NCBI RefSeq assembly: GCF_016428915.1
Contig: NZ_JAELTP010000014.1
Coordinates: 16,919-80,918 of the forward strand
Length of the DNA stretch: 64,000 bases
DNA from: Pandoraea sp. ASV26
Lineage (GTDB): Bacteria; Pseudomonadota; Gammaproteobacteria; Burkholderiales; Burkholderiaceae
Direction: 5' to 3'
Shown here in pieces: positions 45,770 to 54,650 of the stretch. The position numbers were made by a program, and so were the translations under genes. Position 1 is the stretch's first letter, and each line of letters opens with the position of its first letter. A model generated the notes under the pieces. It made no database searches. It saw only the letters and a program-made list of their open reading frames with translations, and was not told where the DNA came from.

Positions 45770-45783
45770 GGCGTCCGGACGCC
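45770..45783. terminator. GC palindrome between convergent SURF1 and MocR genes
   Basis: GGCGTCC-GGACGCC, a perfect 14-bp palindrome in the 51-base gap between two convergent stops. There is no T tract and no loop, so a stop function is only suggested by position. Confidence 0.3.
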
Positions 45784-45787
45784 CAAC

Positions 45788-47233
45788 TCATTTAGCCGAC
45801 GCTACCACCGCGTCGGCGATCCGCGTTGCAATCTCCGGCAGCCGCGCGTCATCGAGCGCGGCGTAGCCCAGCACCAGCGCCGGGGCCGCGGCCTGCGACC
45901 GGGTGAACTCTCCCAATCCCTCCACAAATACGCCCTGCTCGCGCAGCGTCGCGACAAGCGCCGCCTCATCGACTTGCGGCGGCAGCCACAGCACGAAGTG
46001 AAAGCCTGCATGCTCGCCGGTAATACGGCAGGGCATCGGCATGCGCGCGCGAAGTGCGTCGAGCAACAGATTGCGGCGACGCAGATACACACTGCGTGAA
46101 GCGCGCAAGTGCCGTGCGAAATCACCGGCGTCGATGTAGCTCGCCAACGCCATCTGCTCGATGAGACTGTTGGCGCGCCCCGACGCCGAGCGCAATCCCG
46201 CAATGCGGGCAAGCAAGGCCGGCGGCGCCAACAGATAACCGATGCGCAGCGACGGGAACAGCGACTTGTTGAAGCTGCTGCAATGAATCACGCGAGCGTG
46301 CGTGTCGATGGCCTTGAGTGCGGGTAACGGCGCGCTGCCGTAGCTGAACTCGCTGTCGTAATCGTCCTCCACGATCCACACATCACGCGCTGCCGCCCAT
46401 TCCAGCAATTGCATGCGTCGGTTGATCGACATCGTGGTGCCCAGTGGCGCCTGATGCGCAGGCGTGACGTAGGCGATGCCCGGACGCCCCGCTCCGGCAC
46501 GTTCGGCGGCCTCCACGACAAAGCCTTCGTCGTCGACCGGCACGCTCACGCAACGCTGCGGCGGGGCCTTGAGCAGCGACGCCAGATTCTTGTAGCCGGG
46601 ATCTTCGAAATAGAACGCGGTGCTGTCGTGCGCGAGTACGTCGGTGATGAGATCGATCGCGTGACGAATCCCCGTGGTCACGACGATCTCGGCAGCATCG
46701 CACGCAATGCCACGGGTCATGCGCACGTAGCGGGCGATGCTCTCGCGCAGCGGCAGATAGCCACGGGGATCGGTATCGGCCAGCAACGCAGGCGTGACGG
46801 CCCGCAGCGCACGATTCATATGCCATCGCCAGGCTGGCAGCGAAAACAGCGCGGCGTCGACCGAACGACCGGTCTTGAGCGCAATCGACGCCGCGTTTTC
46901 AGGCAACGGCGCGGCCGGTATCCCCGCATGGCGCTCGGCATGAGGCGAAGCCCCGGCAACGGACAGATCCGCGACCACCTCCGTGCCCGCACCGACACGA
47001 CTTGCCACGTAGCCCTCTAGCGTCAGTTGCTCGAAAGCCAGTTCGACGATGCCGCGCGACACGCCCCATCGCTCTGCGAGTGTGCGTGTGGACGGCAGAC
47101 GATCGCCTCGCCGCAACTCGCCCGCCACGATGCGCTCTCGCACGCAGCGATAGACCCACGCCTGACGCGTCTCCTTTTCATGACGGCCCGAAAGCGGCAA
47201 TTCGAGCGATTGACTGAGGTGGCGTCGGCGCAT
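45788..47233 (-). CDS. MocR/PdxR-family PLP-binding transcriptional regulator
   Basis: 481 residues. An N-terminal GntR winged HTH (VYRCVRERIVAGELRRGDRL, then TLAERWGVSRGIVELAFEQL) is joined to an aminotransferase class I fold. The PLP Lys is in CSSFNKSLFPSLRIGY, and WIVEDDYDSEFSYG supplies the Asp that pairs with the pyridine nitrogen. Such proteins use PLP or a PLP adduct as signal, as in PdxR, GabR and TauR. The ATG at 47233 is preferred; a TTG at 47311 extends the frame by 26 residues. It is divergent from the M24 peptidase gene, 208 bases away, which it may regulate. Confidence 0.88.
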   Translation of the reverse strand: MRRRHLSQSLELPLSGRHEKETRQAWVYRCVRERIVAGELRRGDRLPSTRTLAERWGVSRGIVELAFEQLTLEGYVASRVGAGTEVVADLSVAGASPHAERHAGIPAAPLPENAASIALKTGRSVDAALFSLPAWRWHMNRALRAVTPALLADTDPRGYLPLRESIARYVRMTRGIACDAAEIVVTTGIRHAIDLITDVLAHDSTAFYFEDPGYKNLASLLKAPPQRCVSVPVDDEGFVVEAAERAGAGRPGIAYVTPAHQAPLGTTMSINRRMQLLEWAAARDVWIVEDDYDSEFSYGSAPLPALKAIDTHARVIHCSSFNKSLFPSLRIGYLLAPPALLARIAGLRSASGRANSLIEQMALASYIDAGDFARHLRASRSVYLRRRNLLLDALRARMPMPCRITGEHAGFHFVLWLPPQVDEAALVATLREQGVFVEGLGEFTRSQAAAPALVLGYAALDDARLPEIATRIADAVVASAK

Positions 47234-47441
47234 GGAGGTGAGTAGATCGGAGGGATGAGCAAGACGGTGAGAACGCGCGCCACATCGCACAATCCGTTCA
47301 TAGTGGCCCAATCAATAGTGCGATAAATGGCGCTTCGAATTATACAAGTTGGACCGTATCCTTATCGCCATAGACACTTGTTGCGCAGACGGTAACGCGA
47401 CAGCAGGTCCCCAAAGTCGTAAAGATCCGTGGAGAAATTCG

Positions 47442-48101
47442 ATGGAGTTGGCACAAAGAGAAGCCGTCGGGGCGAAGTTCAGCGCCGCCGCGATGCAACG
47501 CGCGCAGGCCCTGACGTGGGAAGCGACCGAGAAGATCGCCGCTCTCATCAAGCCCGGCATGCGCGAGTCGGAAGCCATTGCCGCAAGCAAGGCACTGCTC
47601 GAGACGCTCGGCATGGATCGCATCTGGCATCCGGTGCTGATCCGCTTCGGCAAGAACACGCTGCGCACGTTCAGTGAGCGCAGCGACGACGATCCGGTGC
47701 TCGGCGACGACGACATCTACTTCATCGACATCGGCGTGGTGTTCGGTGCGCACGAGGGCGATTGCGGCTTCACGCGCACGACTGGCACCGATCCCGACAT
47801 GCGGCGCTGTGCAGATGACGCCAAGCGCCTGTTCGACATCGTGCAGGATCACTGGCGCACGCGGGGCGTGAGCGGTCAGGCGCTTTACGAGTTCGCGCAG
47901 GCTCAGGCCGAGGCGATGGGCTGGGTGCTCAACCTCGACATCAAGGGCCACCGCGTAAGCGACTTCCCCCATGCCATCTACAAGGCGGGCCGTCTGGCCG
48001 ATCTGGCCGACACCCCCAGCGGCGGGCTGTGGATTCTGGAGATCCAGATTGCGCATCCGACGCGAGCGTTCGGCGCGTTCTACGAAGACCTGCTGGTCTG
48101 A
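47442..48101 (+). CDS. M24-family metallopeptidase-like protein
   Basis: 219 residues, pita-bread fold (Xaa-Pro aminopeptidase/creatinase group), without the N-terminal domain of full XPP enzymes. Candidate metal ligands lie in FIDIGVVFGAHEGDCGFTRT, GHRVSDFPHAIY and ILEIQIAHP. GGAGAA lies before the ATG at 47442; the frame opens 31 codons earlier without a ribosome site. The aminopeptidase substrate is unknown, and the short length leaves open a non-peptidase role. It is divergent from the MocR regulator. Confidence 0.8.
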   Translation: MELAQREAVGAKFSAAAMQRAQALTWEATEKIAALIKPGMRESEAIAASKALLETLGMDRIWHPVLIRFGKNTLRTFSERSDDDPVLGDDDIYFIDIGVVFGAHEGDCGFTRTTGTDPDMRRCADDAKRLFDIVQDHWRTRGVSGQALYEFAQAQAEAMGWVLNLDIKGHRVSDFPHAIYKAGRLADLADTPSGGLWILEIQIAHPTRAFGAFYEDLLV

Positions 48102-48151
48102 TAGGCGCGACGCGTTGATGCGTTGACACGTTGGCGCATTGACGAATCGGC

Positions 48152-48178
48152 GAGCGGCGCCGGCCATCGGTGCCGCTC
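48152..48178. terminator. Weak hairpin after the M24 peptidase gene
   Basis: Seven perfect pairs (GAGCGGC / GCCGCTC), extended by three pairs including a G-U, around a 7-base loop. It lies 50 bases past the stop. There is no T run, so confidence is low. Confidence 0.3.
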
Positions 48179-48620
48179 AACACCGCGTTTAATCCTGCTC
48201 CACCTTCGCCCGCAAAAGAAGCGTCGGCTCGCAGCGGCAACGCGTCCGTGACAACGTGGTGACAGCGCAACAGCCACGGGGCGAAATCTCATCTTTTCGC
48301 GTCGTTTCGACTCGCGATCTACCCCGTTCGACGAACAATTCCCCACATCAATCTGACCCCAAATAGCGCTCAGCGCTTGCCGGTGAAGGCGTGAGCGCAC
48401 TTGCGCGAAATGTCCAGCGCCAACGGATATCGCGTCGTGGCCCGCCGCCCGGACTTTTGGCGCATCTTTCCCCATTTACCCGTTATGCGTTACCGTTCGC
48501 TAGTCGACGGAACTTTTACGCACGTCAGTCATCCGGCAGCGGAGACGTCGCCCCGGAACAGTGCCGGTCCCAGGCACTGGTCGCGGGCGAGCTGCCGGTC
48601 GTGCGTCCGTCGCCGGCGAC

Positions 48621-48665
48621 GTTGAAGTTCCCGCCGTTGAATTTCCCGCCGTTGAAGTCCCATTG
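48621..48665. repeat. Three tandem 15-base units upstream of ggt
   Basis: Copies at 48621-48635 (GTTGAAGTTCCCGCC), 48636-48650 (one change) and 48651-48665 (degenerate after GTTGAAGTCCC). The array ends 32 bases before the ggt ATG, inside the likely leader. Confidence 0.6.
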
Positions 48666-48696
48666 ATCTCGCTCAGACAAGAACCATAGAAAGACG

Positions 48697-50424
48697 ATGA
48701 AAAATCCAACCTTCACCAAAGCGCTTCTGGCCACAGCCCTGAGCTGTGCGCTATTCAACGCTCACGCAGCCTCGCAGGCACCGGTCGGTGCCGAGAACGG
48801 CATGGTCGTCACGGCCCAGCACCTGGCGTCGAAAGTCGGCGTCGACGTGCTCAAAGCCGGTGGCAACGCCATCGACGCCGCGGTTGCCGTGGGCTATGCC
48901 CTCGCCGTGGTGTATCCGGCGGCCGGCAATATCGGCGGCGGCGGCTTCATGACGATCCAGCTCGCCGACGGCCGCAAGACCTTCCTCGACTTCCGCGAGA
49001 AGGCCCCCCTGGCGGCCACGGCGAACATGTATCTCGACAAGGACGGCAACGTCATCAAGGGTGCCTCGACCACCGGCTATCTGGCCGTGGGCGTGCCGGG
49101 CACCGTGTCGGGCATGGAGTACGCCCGCGAGAAGTACGGCACGAAGACGCGTCAGCAACTGCTCGCGCCGGCCGTCACGCTGGCCGACAAGGGCTTCGTG
49201 CTCGATCAGGGCGACGTCGACATGCTGTGGACCTCGACCAAGGACTTCGAGAAGGACCGTGCCAACTCGGGCGCCATCTTCCTGAACAAGGGCAAGCCGT
49301 TCCAGCCGGGCGAGCGTCTTGTGCAGAAGGATCTCGCGCGCACGCTCAAGCTGATCAGCGCCAAGGGCACCGACGGTTTCTACAAGGGTGAAGTCGCCGA
49401 CAAGCTCGTGGCGTCGATGAAGGCAGGCGGCGGCATCATCACGCAAGCCGACCTCGATCAGTACAAGACACGCGAACTGGCCCCGGTCGAGTGCGACTAT
49501 CGCGGCTATCACGTGGTGTCGGCCCCGCCCCCGAGCTCGGGCGGCGTGGTGATCTGCGAGATCATGAACATCCTCGAGGGCTACCCGATGAAGGAACTGG
49601 GTTACCACTCGGCACAAAGCGTGCAATACACCATCGAGGCAATGCGCCACGCGTACGTCGACCGCAACAGCTATCTGGGCGACCCGGACTTCGTGAAGAA
49701 CCCGATCGCGCAGTTGCTCGACAAGAACTACGCCGCCAAGATCCGCGCTGCGATCAACCCGCAGAAGGCCGGTATCTCGCAAGAGATCAAGCCGGGCGTG
49801 CCGCCGCATGAAGGCAGCAACACCACGCACTACTCGATCATCGACAAGGACGGCAACGCCGTGTCGGTCACCTACACGCTCAACGACTGGTTCGGCGCGA
49901 AGGTCATGGCCAACGGCACGGGCGTGCTGCTCAACGATGAAATGGACGACTTCACCGCCAAGGTGGGCGTGCCGAACCTGTACGGTCTGATCCAGGGTGA
50001 AGCGAACGCCATCGGCCCGGGCCGTCGTCCGCTGTCGTCGATGAGCCCGACCATCGTCACGAAAGATGGCAAGCCGGTCATGGTCGTGGGTACCCCGGGT
50101 GGTAGCCGCATCATCACGGCAACGCTGCTCACGATGCTCAACGTCATCGACTACGGTATGACGCTGCAAGAGGCCGTCGATGCGCCGCGCTTCCACCAGC
50201 AGTGGATGCCGGAAGCCACCAACATCGAGCCGTTCGCGCTGAGCCCGGACACGCAGAAGATCCTCGAGAGCTGGGGCCAGAAGTTTGCCGGCCCGCAACC
50301 GGCGAACCACATTGCCGCCATTCTCGTCGGTGCACCGTCGCTCGGCGGCAAGCCGATCGGCAAGAACCGCTACTACGGCGCGAACGATCCGCGCCGCAAT
50401 ACGGGTCTGGCACTGGGGTATTGA
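48697..50424 (+). CDS. ggt: Gamma-glutamyltransferase, periplasmic
   Basis: Glutathione hydrolase/transferase, 575 residues. Signal peptide MKNPTFTKALLATALSCALF with cleavage after AHA, so it acts in the periplasm. Seen: GGNAIDAAVAVGYALAVVYP, GNIGGGGFM, and the self-cleavage and catalytic Thr376 in SNTTHYSIIDKDGNAVSVTY, which separates the large and small subunits. Later motifs: PLSSMSPTIV and GTPGGSRIITA. The second GGT in the window (30852) lacks a signal peptide and is a distant paralogue. Ends ahead of a strong terminator, so it is a single-gene unit. Confidence 0.96.
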   Translation: MKNPTFTKALLATALSCALFNAHAASQAPVGAENGMVVTAQHLASKVGVDVLKAGGNAIDAAVAVGYALAVVYPAAGNIGGGGFMTIQLADGRKTFLDFREKAPLAATANMYLDKDGNVIKGASTTGYLAVGVPGTVSGMEYAREKYGTKTRQQLLAPAVTLADKGFVLDQGDVDMLWTSTKDFEKDRANSGAIFLNKGKPFQPGERLVQKDLARTLKLISAKGTDGFYKGEVADKLVASMKAGGGIITQADLDQYKTRELAPVECDYRGYHVVSAPPPSSGGVVICEIMNILEGYPMKELGYHSAQSVQYTIEAMRHAYVDRNSYLGDPDFVKNPIAQLLDKNYAAKIRAAINPQKAGISQEIKPGVPPHEGSNTTHYSIIDKDGNAVSVTYTLNDWFGAKVMANGTGVLLNDEMDDFTAKVGVPNLYGLIQGEANAIGPGRRPLSSMSPTIVTKDGKPVMVVGTPGGSRIITATLLTMLNVIDYGMTLQEAVDAPRFHQQWMPEATNIEPFALSPDTQKILESWGQKFAGPQPANHIAAILVGAPSLGGKPIGKNRYYGANDPRRNTGLALGY

Positions 50425-50480
50425 TGGGATGATCTGATTACGTGATCCGGACAGCGATCGTCCGGATCCGATCAGTCGAC

Positions 50481-50508
50481 AGGGCCGCGCAAGCGGCCCT
50501 TTTTATTT
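50481..50508 (+). terminator. Rho-independent terminator of ggt
   Basis: AGGGCCGC-GCAA-GCGGCCCT, an 8-bp stem with a tetraloop, followed by TTTTATTT, 57 bases past the ggt stop. Confidence 0.9.
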
Positions 50509-50547
50509 CGCGATGCCATCGTGTTTCGCGATGCCATCGACACGGCA

Positions 50548-51192
50548 TCAGCGACGGTGATCGACGCGGCGCGCGAGCCGCTCGCCGGTGAACTGCACCA
50601 GCGTGACGAGTACAACGAGGATCACGATCACGTTGAACATGACGCTCGTCTCATAGCGCTCGTAGCCGTAGCGCACTGCCAGGTCGCCCAGACCGCCCGC
50701 ACCGACGGCACCGGCCATTGCCGACGCGCCGACCATCGCAATGACCGTCACCGTCGCGCCGCCGAGAATCGCAGGCAGCGCCTCGGGCAGCAACACGTGC
50801 CGCACGATATGCCAGCGGCGGCACCCCATCGCACGCGCCGCTTCGATCAGGCCCGGGTCGATCTCGCGCAGGCCGACTTGCGTCACGCGGGCGAAGAAGG
50901 GAATCAGATGCACGGCGAGCGGCACCACGGCCGCCCACGTCCCCATCGTCGTGCCGACGATCCAGCGTGTGACGGGCAACAGCGCGACCAGGAGAATGAT
51001 GAACGGCACGGCGCGAAACAGGTTCACGACGACCGACAGCGCCCGGTTCAGACGCGGCCGCGGCGCCAGACCGCCCGGCGCGGTCACGACCAGCACCACG
51101 GCCAACAACATCCCGACGGCGAAGACGATGGCGCAAGCGCTCGTCACCATCAACAGGGTTTCGCCAAGCGCGCGCAGATATTTATCGAACAT
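50548..51192 (-). CDS. metI: Methionine-type ABC importer permease
   Basis: 214 residues with five predicted membrane segments, the usual MetI size. Seen: the LRALGETLLMVTSACAIVF opening, NLFRAVPFIILLVALLPVTR, the EAA loop DPGLIEAARAMGCRRWHIVR and the AGAVGAGGLGDLAVRYGYER stretch conserved in MetI. The start at 51192 avoids the longer frame that overlaps metN. It is the last gene of metQ-metN-metI in transcription order, 16 bases after the ATPase gene. Confidence 0.92.
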   Translation of the reverse strand: MFDKYLRALGETLLMVTSACAIVFAVGMLLAVVLVVTAPGGLAPRPRLNRALSVVVNLFRAVPFIILLVALLPVTRWIVGTTMGTWAAVVPLAVHLIPFFARVTQVGLREIDPGLIEAARAMGCRRWHIVRHVLLPEALPAILGGATVTVIAMVGASAMAGAVGAGGLGDLAVRYGYERYETSVMFNVIVILVVLVTLVQFTGERLARRVDHRR

Positions 51193-51208
51193 GGGGTTTC
51201 CGGGAAAT

Positions 51209-52072
51209 TCAGAGGGCGTGAACCTGCGCCTGCGGACGTGTCGCCGACGCTGCAAGACGTCCTTGCCACGCGTGTTGAAGCGGACGCAGCAACGCACGTG
51301 TCGCCTCGGCCTGCGGATTCGCGAAGACCTCTTCGACGGGGCCCAGCTCGGCAATGCGTCCCTGATCTAGCACCAGCACGCGGTCGCAGGCCTGATGGAT
51401 CACGCCCATGTCGTGGGTGATGAGCACGACCGTCAGCCCGAACTCGCGCTGCACGTCACCGAGCAGCGTGAGGATGGCGTCGGTCGTCTCCGGGTCGAGT
51501 GCCGAGGTCGCCTCGTCGCACAGCAGCACCTCGGGGCGGTGCACGAGGGCTCGCGCAATGCCCACGCGCTGCTTCTGGCCGCCCGAGAGCATCGCGGGAT
51601 AGGCGTCGGCTTTACCGGACAGCCCTACGAGCGAGAGCAGTTCGTTCACGCGCGGGGCGATCTGCGCTTTGGGCACCCCCGCCACGCGCAGCGGCAGCGC
51701 AACGTTCTCGAAAACCGTCTTCGCCGAGAGCAGATTGAAGTGCTGGAAGATCATGCCGATGCGGCAGCGCAGGCCGACCAGCGCGTCTTCGTCGAGCGTC
51801 GCGACATCGATGCCGTCGACCTTGACGTGCCCGCTGCTCGGCAGCTCCAGCGCATTGATCGTACGCAGGAGCGTGGATTTTCCCGCGCCGCTGCGCCCGA
51901 TGATGCCGAAGCTCTCGCCGCGTTGCACCGCGAACGAGATGTCTTGAAGCGCGGCGCTCGATGCGCCCGGGTAAATCTTGCCGAGCCCATCGAACGTGAT
52001 GTGCGCAACCTCGCGGAGCGCCGCCGTGGGCAGCCGGGTGACGGGGGCCGTCGAAGTATGTCGGGGAGTCAT
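51209..52072 (-). CDS. metN: Methionine-type ABC importer ATPase, short form
   Basis: 287 residues. Walker [11 protein letters not shown] loop MIFQHFNLL, signature [14 protein letters not shown], Walker [17 protein letters not shown] and switch ITHDMGV are all in place and MetN-like. E. coli MetN has about 343 residues, with a C-terminal NIL domain that binds methionine and shuts the transporter off (known). Here only about 20 residues follow the ATPase core, so that domain is absent. GAGGAA lies 8 bases before the ATG. The substrate may be D/L-methionine or another amino acid. Confidence 0.88.
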   Translation of the reverse strand: MTPRHTSTAPVTRLPTAALREVAHITFDGLGKIYPGASSAALQDISFAVQRGESFGIIGRSGAGKSTLLRTINALELPSSGHVKVDGIDVATLDEDALVGLRCRIGMIFQHFNLLSAKTVFENVALPLRVAGVPKAQIAPRVNELLSLVGLSGKADAYPAMLSGGQKQRVGIARALVHRPEVLLCDEATSALDPETTDAILTLLGDVQREFGLTVVLITHDMGVIHQACDRVLVLDQGRIAELGPVEEVFANPQAEATRALLRPLQHAWQGRLAASATRPQAQVHAL

Positions 52073-52135
52073 CGCATGTTCCTCGCTGGTGACGTGTGAC
52101 GCGCGGCGTCTGGCGAGCGACGCGTCTGGTGTCGC

Positions 52136-52179
52136 TTTCGTCGCTATTTCGTCGCTATTTCGTCGCTATTTCGTCGCTA
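52136..52179. repeat. Four exact tandem copies of an 11-base unit
   Basis: TTTCGTCGCTA is repeated four times without change (52136-52146, 52147-52157, 52158-52168, 52169-52179) in the 135-base gap between metQ and metN. Exact copies suggest recent slippage expansion; copy number could vary between strains. Confidence 0.9.
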
Positions 52180-52207
52180 TTCGGTCGTTCTTCCCTCGCG
52201 TCCCGCC

Positions 52208-53029
52208 TCAGAACGCCGGGACAACCGAGCCCTGATACTTCGTCTCGATAAACTTGCGCACCTCGTCAGACTGATAAGCCTTGACCAGCGGCGCGACCCA
52301 AGGCGCGTTCTTGTCCTTCTCGCGCACGGCGATGATGTTCACGTACGGATTGTTCTCGCGCTTCTCCACGGCAATGCCGTCGCGCGTGGCGATCAGACCG
52401 GCCTGATAGGCGAAGCTGTTGACGATGGCCGAGGCGTCGACGTCGGGCAGCGAGCGGGCCAGCACGACCGAGGCGCTCTCGATGAACTCGAGCTTGCGCG
52501 GATTGGCCGTGACGTCGGCGAGCGTGGCCGTGCCGGTGTACGGATCGAAGCCGTCGCGCAGCTTGATGAGACCATGGTCACGCAGGATCACGAGCGCACG
52601 GGTCTGGTTGCTCGGATCGTTCGGCAGGCCGATCTTCGCGCCCGTGGGCAACGCTTCGAGCGACTTGTACTTCTTCGAGTAGAAAGCGATGGGCGAGATC
52701 AGCGTGTCGCCCACCGACACGATCTTGTAGCCGCGCTGTTTGACCTGATCGCGCAGGAACGGAATGTGCTGGAACGAGTTGGCGTCGAGATCGCCGTTGT
52801 TGAGCGCTTCATTCGGGCTCGCCGTCCCGGTGATGACCACCGTCTCGACGTTCAGGCCACGCGATTTCGCCACCTTCGTGACGACCTCCCAGATCTCCTC
52901 GTCGACACCGCCGCGCACGCCGACCTTGAGCGGTTTGTCGGCCGCATGGGCGCCCATCGTCCCCAGCGAGCCGATGGCCAGTGCGAGCGAGAGACTGCCG
53001 AGCAGGCGAAACAGTTGGCGACGTTGCAT
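52208..53029 (-). CDS. metQ: Methionine-type ABC importer, periplasmic binding protein
   Basis: 273 residues. Signal peptide at residues 1-29 (QLFRLLGSLSLALAIGSLG, cleavage near AHA), then the NlpA/MetQ fold: VGVRGGVDEEIWEVVTKVAK, NEALNNGDLDANSFQHIPFL, GDTLISPIAFYSKKYKSLE, GLPNDPSNQTRAL and a late NNPYVNIIAVREKD. E. coli MetQ is a lipoprotein; here no Cys follows the signal, so this one is soluble. AAAGGAA precedes the ATG at 53029. First gene of the importer operon. Confidence 0.92.
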   Translation of the reverse strand: MQRRQLFRLLGSLSLALAIGSLGTMGAHAADKPLKVGVRGGVDEEIWEVVTKVAKSRGLNVETVVITGTASPNEALNNGDLDANSFQHIPFLRDQVKQRGYKIVSVGDTLISPIAFYSKKYKSLEALPTGAKIGLPNDPSNQTRALVILRDHGLIKLRDGFDPYTGTATLADVTANPRKLEFIESASVVLARSLPDVDASAIVNSFAYQAGLIATRDGIAVEKRENNPYVNIIAVREKDKNAPWVAPLVKAYQSDEVRKFIETKYQGSVVPAF

Positions 53030-53360
53030 GGATGATTCCTTTCGATTTGGATGGGGTGATTGCCGATTCAGGCGAACGACCAGTCTAGGAAAATGCCCTC
53101 GATGACGTCCAATAACCAAACAAGCAAAGCTAATACGGCGCGCGGCGCAGAACATTCGTACGGCGAAGGTTCGATACATGTAACTTTTTGTAATACGCCA
53201 CGAGGAAATTCAGGAACTCCTCGTCAACGCACCGTCCAACAGGTTTCCCCGTGTGTTGCGTCTGTGTCCTGTGTGGCGATCACCGCCGTGCAAGGCTGTT
53301 CCTTTGCACTTTTGCATGCACGCGTCGACCGTCACCCTCTCACTACGGAACCGCGCGAAG
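53030..53360. other. Intergenic region between divergent metQ and pbpG
   Basis: 331 bases if pbpG begins at 53361. The part 53100-53200 is AT-richer than its surroundings (for example GTAACTTTTTGTAATAC at 53179-53195, a short dyad) and likely holds the divergent promoters. Frames opening at 53253 or 53316 could extend pbpG into it, but no ribosome site supports them. Confidence 0.4.
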
Positions 53361-54623
53361 ATGTCTGCCCTGTGGTACCCGCTGCTCAGCCCCTGCCTGC
53401 CACGTCTCTATCGCCTGTCGCCGCGCGCGATTGCGCTCGCGCGTCTCGTGCTCTTCGGTGTGATATTGCTCATCGCGGGGTTGCCGGTGAGCGATGCACT
53501 CGCCGCCACGGCCCAGCAATCGAGCACCGGCAATCGGCGCGAGGCCGCCGTCAAGAAGAAGAAAGCGATCGCCAGGAAGCCGTCGAAGACTCCGCATGGG
53601 AAGACGGCCGCAAAGAGTGCATCGCGCAAGCGAGCGTCGAGCCCTCGGGCAAAGGCACCTTCGGCACGCAAAGCCGGCAAACCGGCGCGTCAGGCGAAAG
53701 CGGCGGCGAAGCGTCCACCCGCGGCGGCACAGCGCAAGATGACGCCGAAGAAAGCGACGGCCGCCGCCGTGGCTGCGGGTGCTGCGGGGTCGGCGAAGAC
53801 AGCCCAGGCCTCTCCCACGCAGGTCAGCACCGACGCGAAGCCAAAACTGCTCGCCCGTTGCGGCTTCACGCCCGCGTCACGCAAGCATCTGTTTTCGCGG
53901 GCCGTCTATATCGTCGACGAGACGACGAATACGCCGCTGTTCGCGCACAACGCCGATCAGGTGCGGCCGATTGCATCACTGTCCAAGCTGATGACGGCCG
54001 TGGTCTGGCTCGATAACGGCCCGGCGATGCGCGCGCCGCTCACCGTCACGAAGGCCGATCTCGACACGCTCAAGTACACGCATTCGCGTCTCGCGGTAGG
54101 CTCGACGCTCTCCCGCGCCGACATGCTGCATATCTCGCTGATGGCGTCGGAGAACCGCGCCGCCGCGGCATTGAGCCGCGACTATCCGGGCGGACGTCCC
54201 GCCTTCATCTCCGCCATGAACGCCAAGGCTCGCGCCTTGAACATGCCGAATACGCGGTTCGTCAACTCGACCGGGCTATCGCCTCGCAATGTGTCGACGG
54301 CACGCGAACTGGCGCATCTGGTGCGCGCGTCAAACGGTTATCCGCTCATCCGCCGCTACTCGATCGATCATCAGCAACGGGTGCGCACGGGCAAAGGGCA
54401 GTTGCAGTACGTCAACACGAACCGCCTGGTGCGTTATGGGAAAGTGAGTGCGAGCGTGCAGAAGACCGGCTTCATCAACGAATCGGGGCACAACATGGTG
54501 ATGCGCGTGATGGTGCACGAGCGACGTCCGGTGATCGTCACGATGCTTGGCAGCGACACGCCGGAGGGCTCGCGCCTCGACGGCGTGCGCATTGCGCACT
54601 GGCTGTCGTGTTCGTTGCCGTGA
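53361..54623 (+). CDS. pbpG: D-alanyl-D-alanine endopeptidase (PBP7/8-like) with basic linker
   Basis: 420 residues. Signal or anchor segment near 25-50, a Lys/Ala/Pro/Arg-rich linker (about 52-155, many KKK, AKA, RKAGKP words), then a peptidase S11 domain: SxxK with Ser206 and Lys209 (ASLSKLM), SxN in MASENRAA, and KTGF. It cuts peptide cross-links in the cell wall. The linker resembles histone H1-like tails and could bind acidic wall polymers; this is inference. The ATG at 53361 is chosen; TTG 53253 and ATG 53316 are alternatives. Confidence 0.87.
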   Translation: MSALWYPLLSPCLPRLYRLSPRAIALARLVLFGVILLIAGLPVSDALAATAQQSSTGNRREAAVKKKKAIARKPSKTPHGKTAAKSASRKRASSPRAKAPSARKAGKPARQAKAAAKRPPAAAQRKMTPKKATAAAVAAGAAGSAKTAQASPTQVSTDAKPKLLARCGFTPASRKHLFSRAVYIVDETTNTPLFAHNADQVRPIASLSKLMTAVVWLDNGPAMRAPLTVTKADLDTLKYTHSRLAVGSTLSRADMLHISLMASENRAAAALSRDYPGGRPAFISAMNAKARALNMPNTRFVNSTGLSPRNVSTARELAHLVRASNGYPLIRRYSIDHQQRVRTGKGQLQYVNTNRLVRYGKVSASVQKTGFINESGHNMVMRVMVHERRPVIVTMLGSDTPEGSRLDGVRIAHWLSCSLP

Positions 54624-54650
54624 GGCAGCGCGATAGCACCCGTTAGCCCA

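Larger units (their letters stand above)
48102..48696. other. 595-base intergenic region upstream of ggt
   Basis: No convincing gene. It begins with GCGTTGA-type words at 48105-48140. A hairpin (GAGCGGC at 48152-48158 with GCCGCTC at 48172-48178, plus three inner pairs) may end the M24 transcript, though no T tract follows. At 48621-48665 three 15-base units (GTTGAAGTTCCCGCC and variants) stand in tandem just upstream of the ggt start. Short frames on both strands lack family similarity or ribosome sites. Confidence 0.5.

Noticed and set aside
48525..48758. Minus-strand frame of 77 codons with a hydrophobic segment and NGG-type repeats overlapping the ggt start
   Set aside because: It overlaps the ggt signal peptide region. 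The repeats simply reflect the 15-base tandem units at 48621-48665, and no ribosome site was seen.
53361..54623. Histone H1-like DNA-binding protein
   Set aside because: The basic stretch is only a linker; the C-terminal half has SxxK, SxN and KTG motifs of an S11 peptidase.
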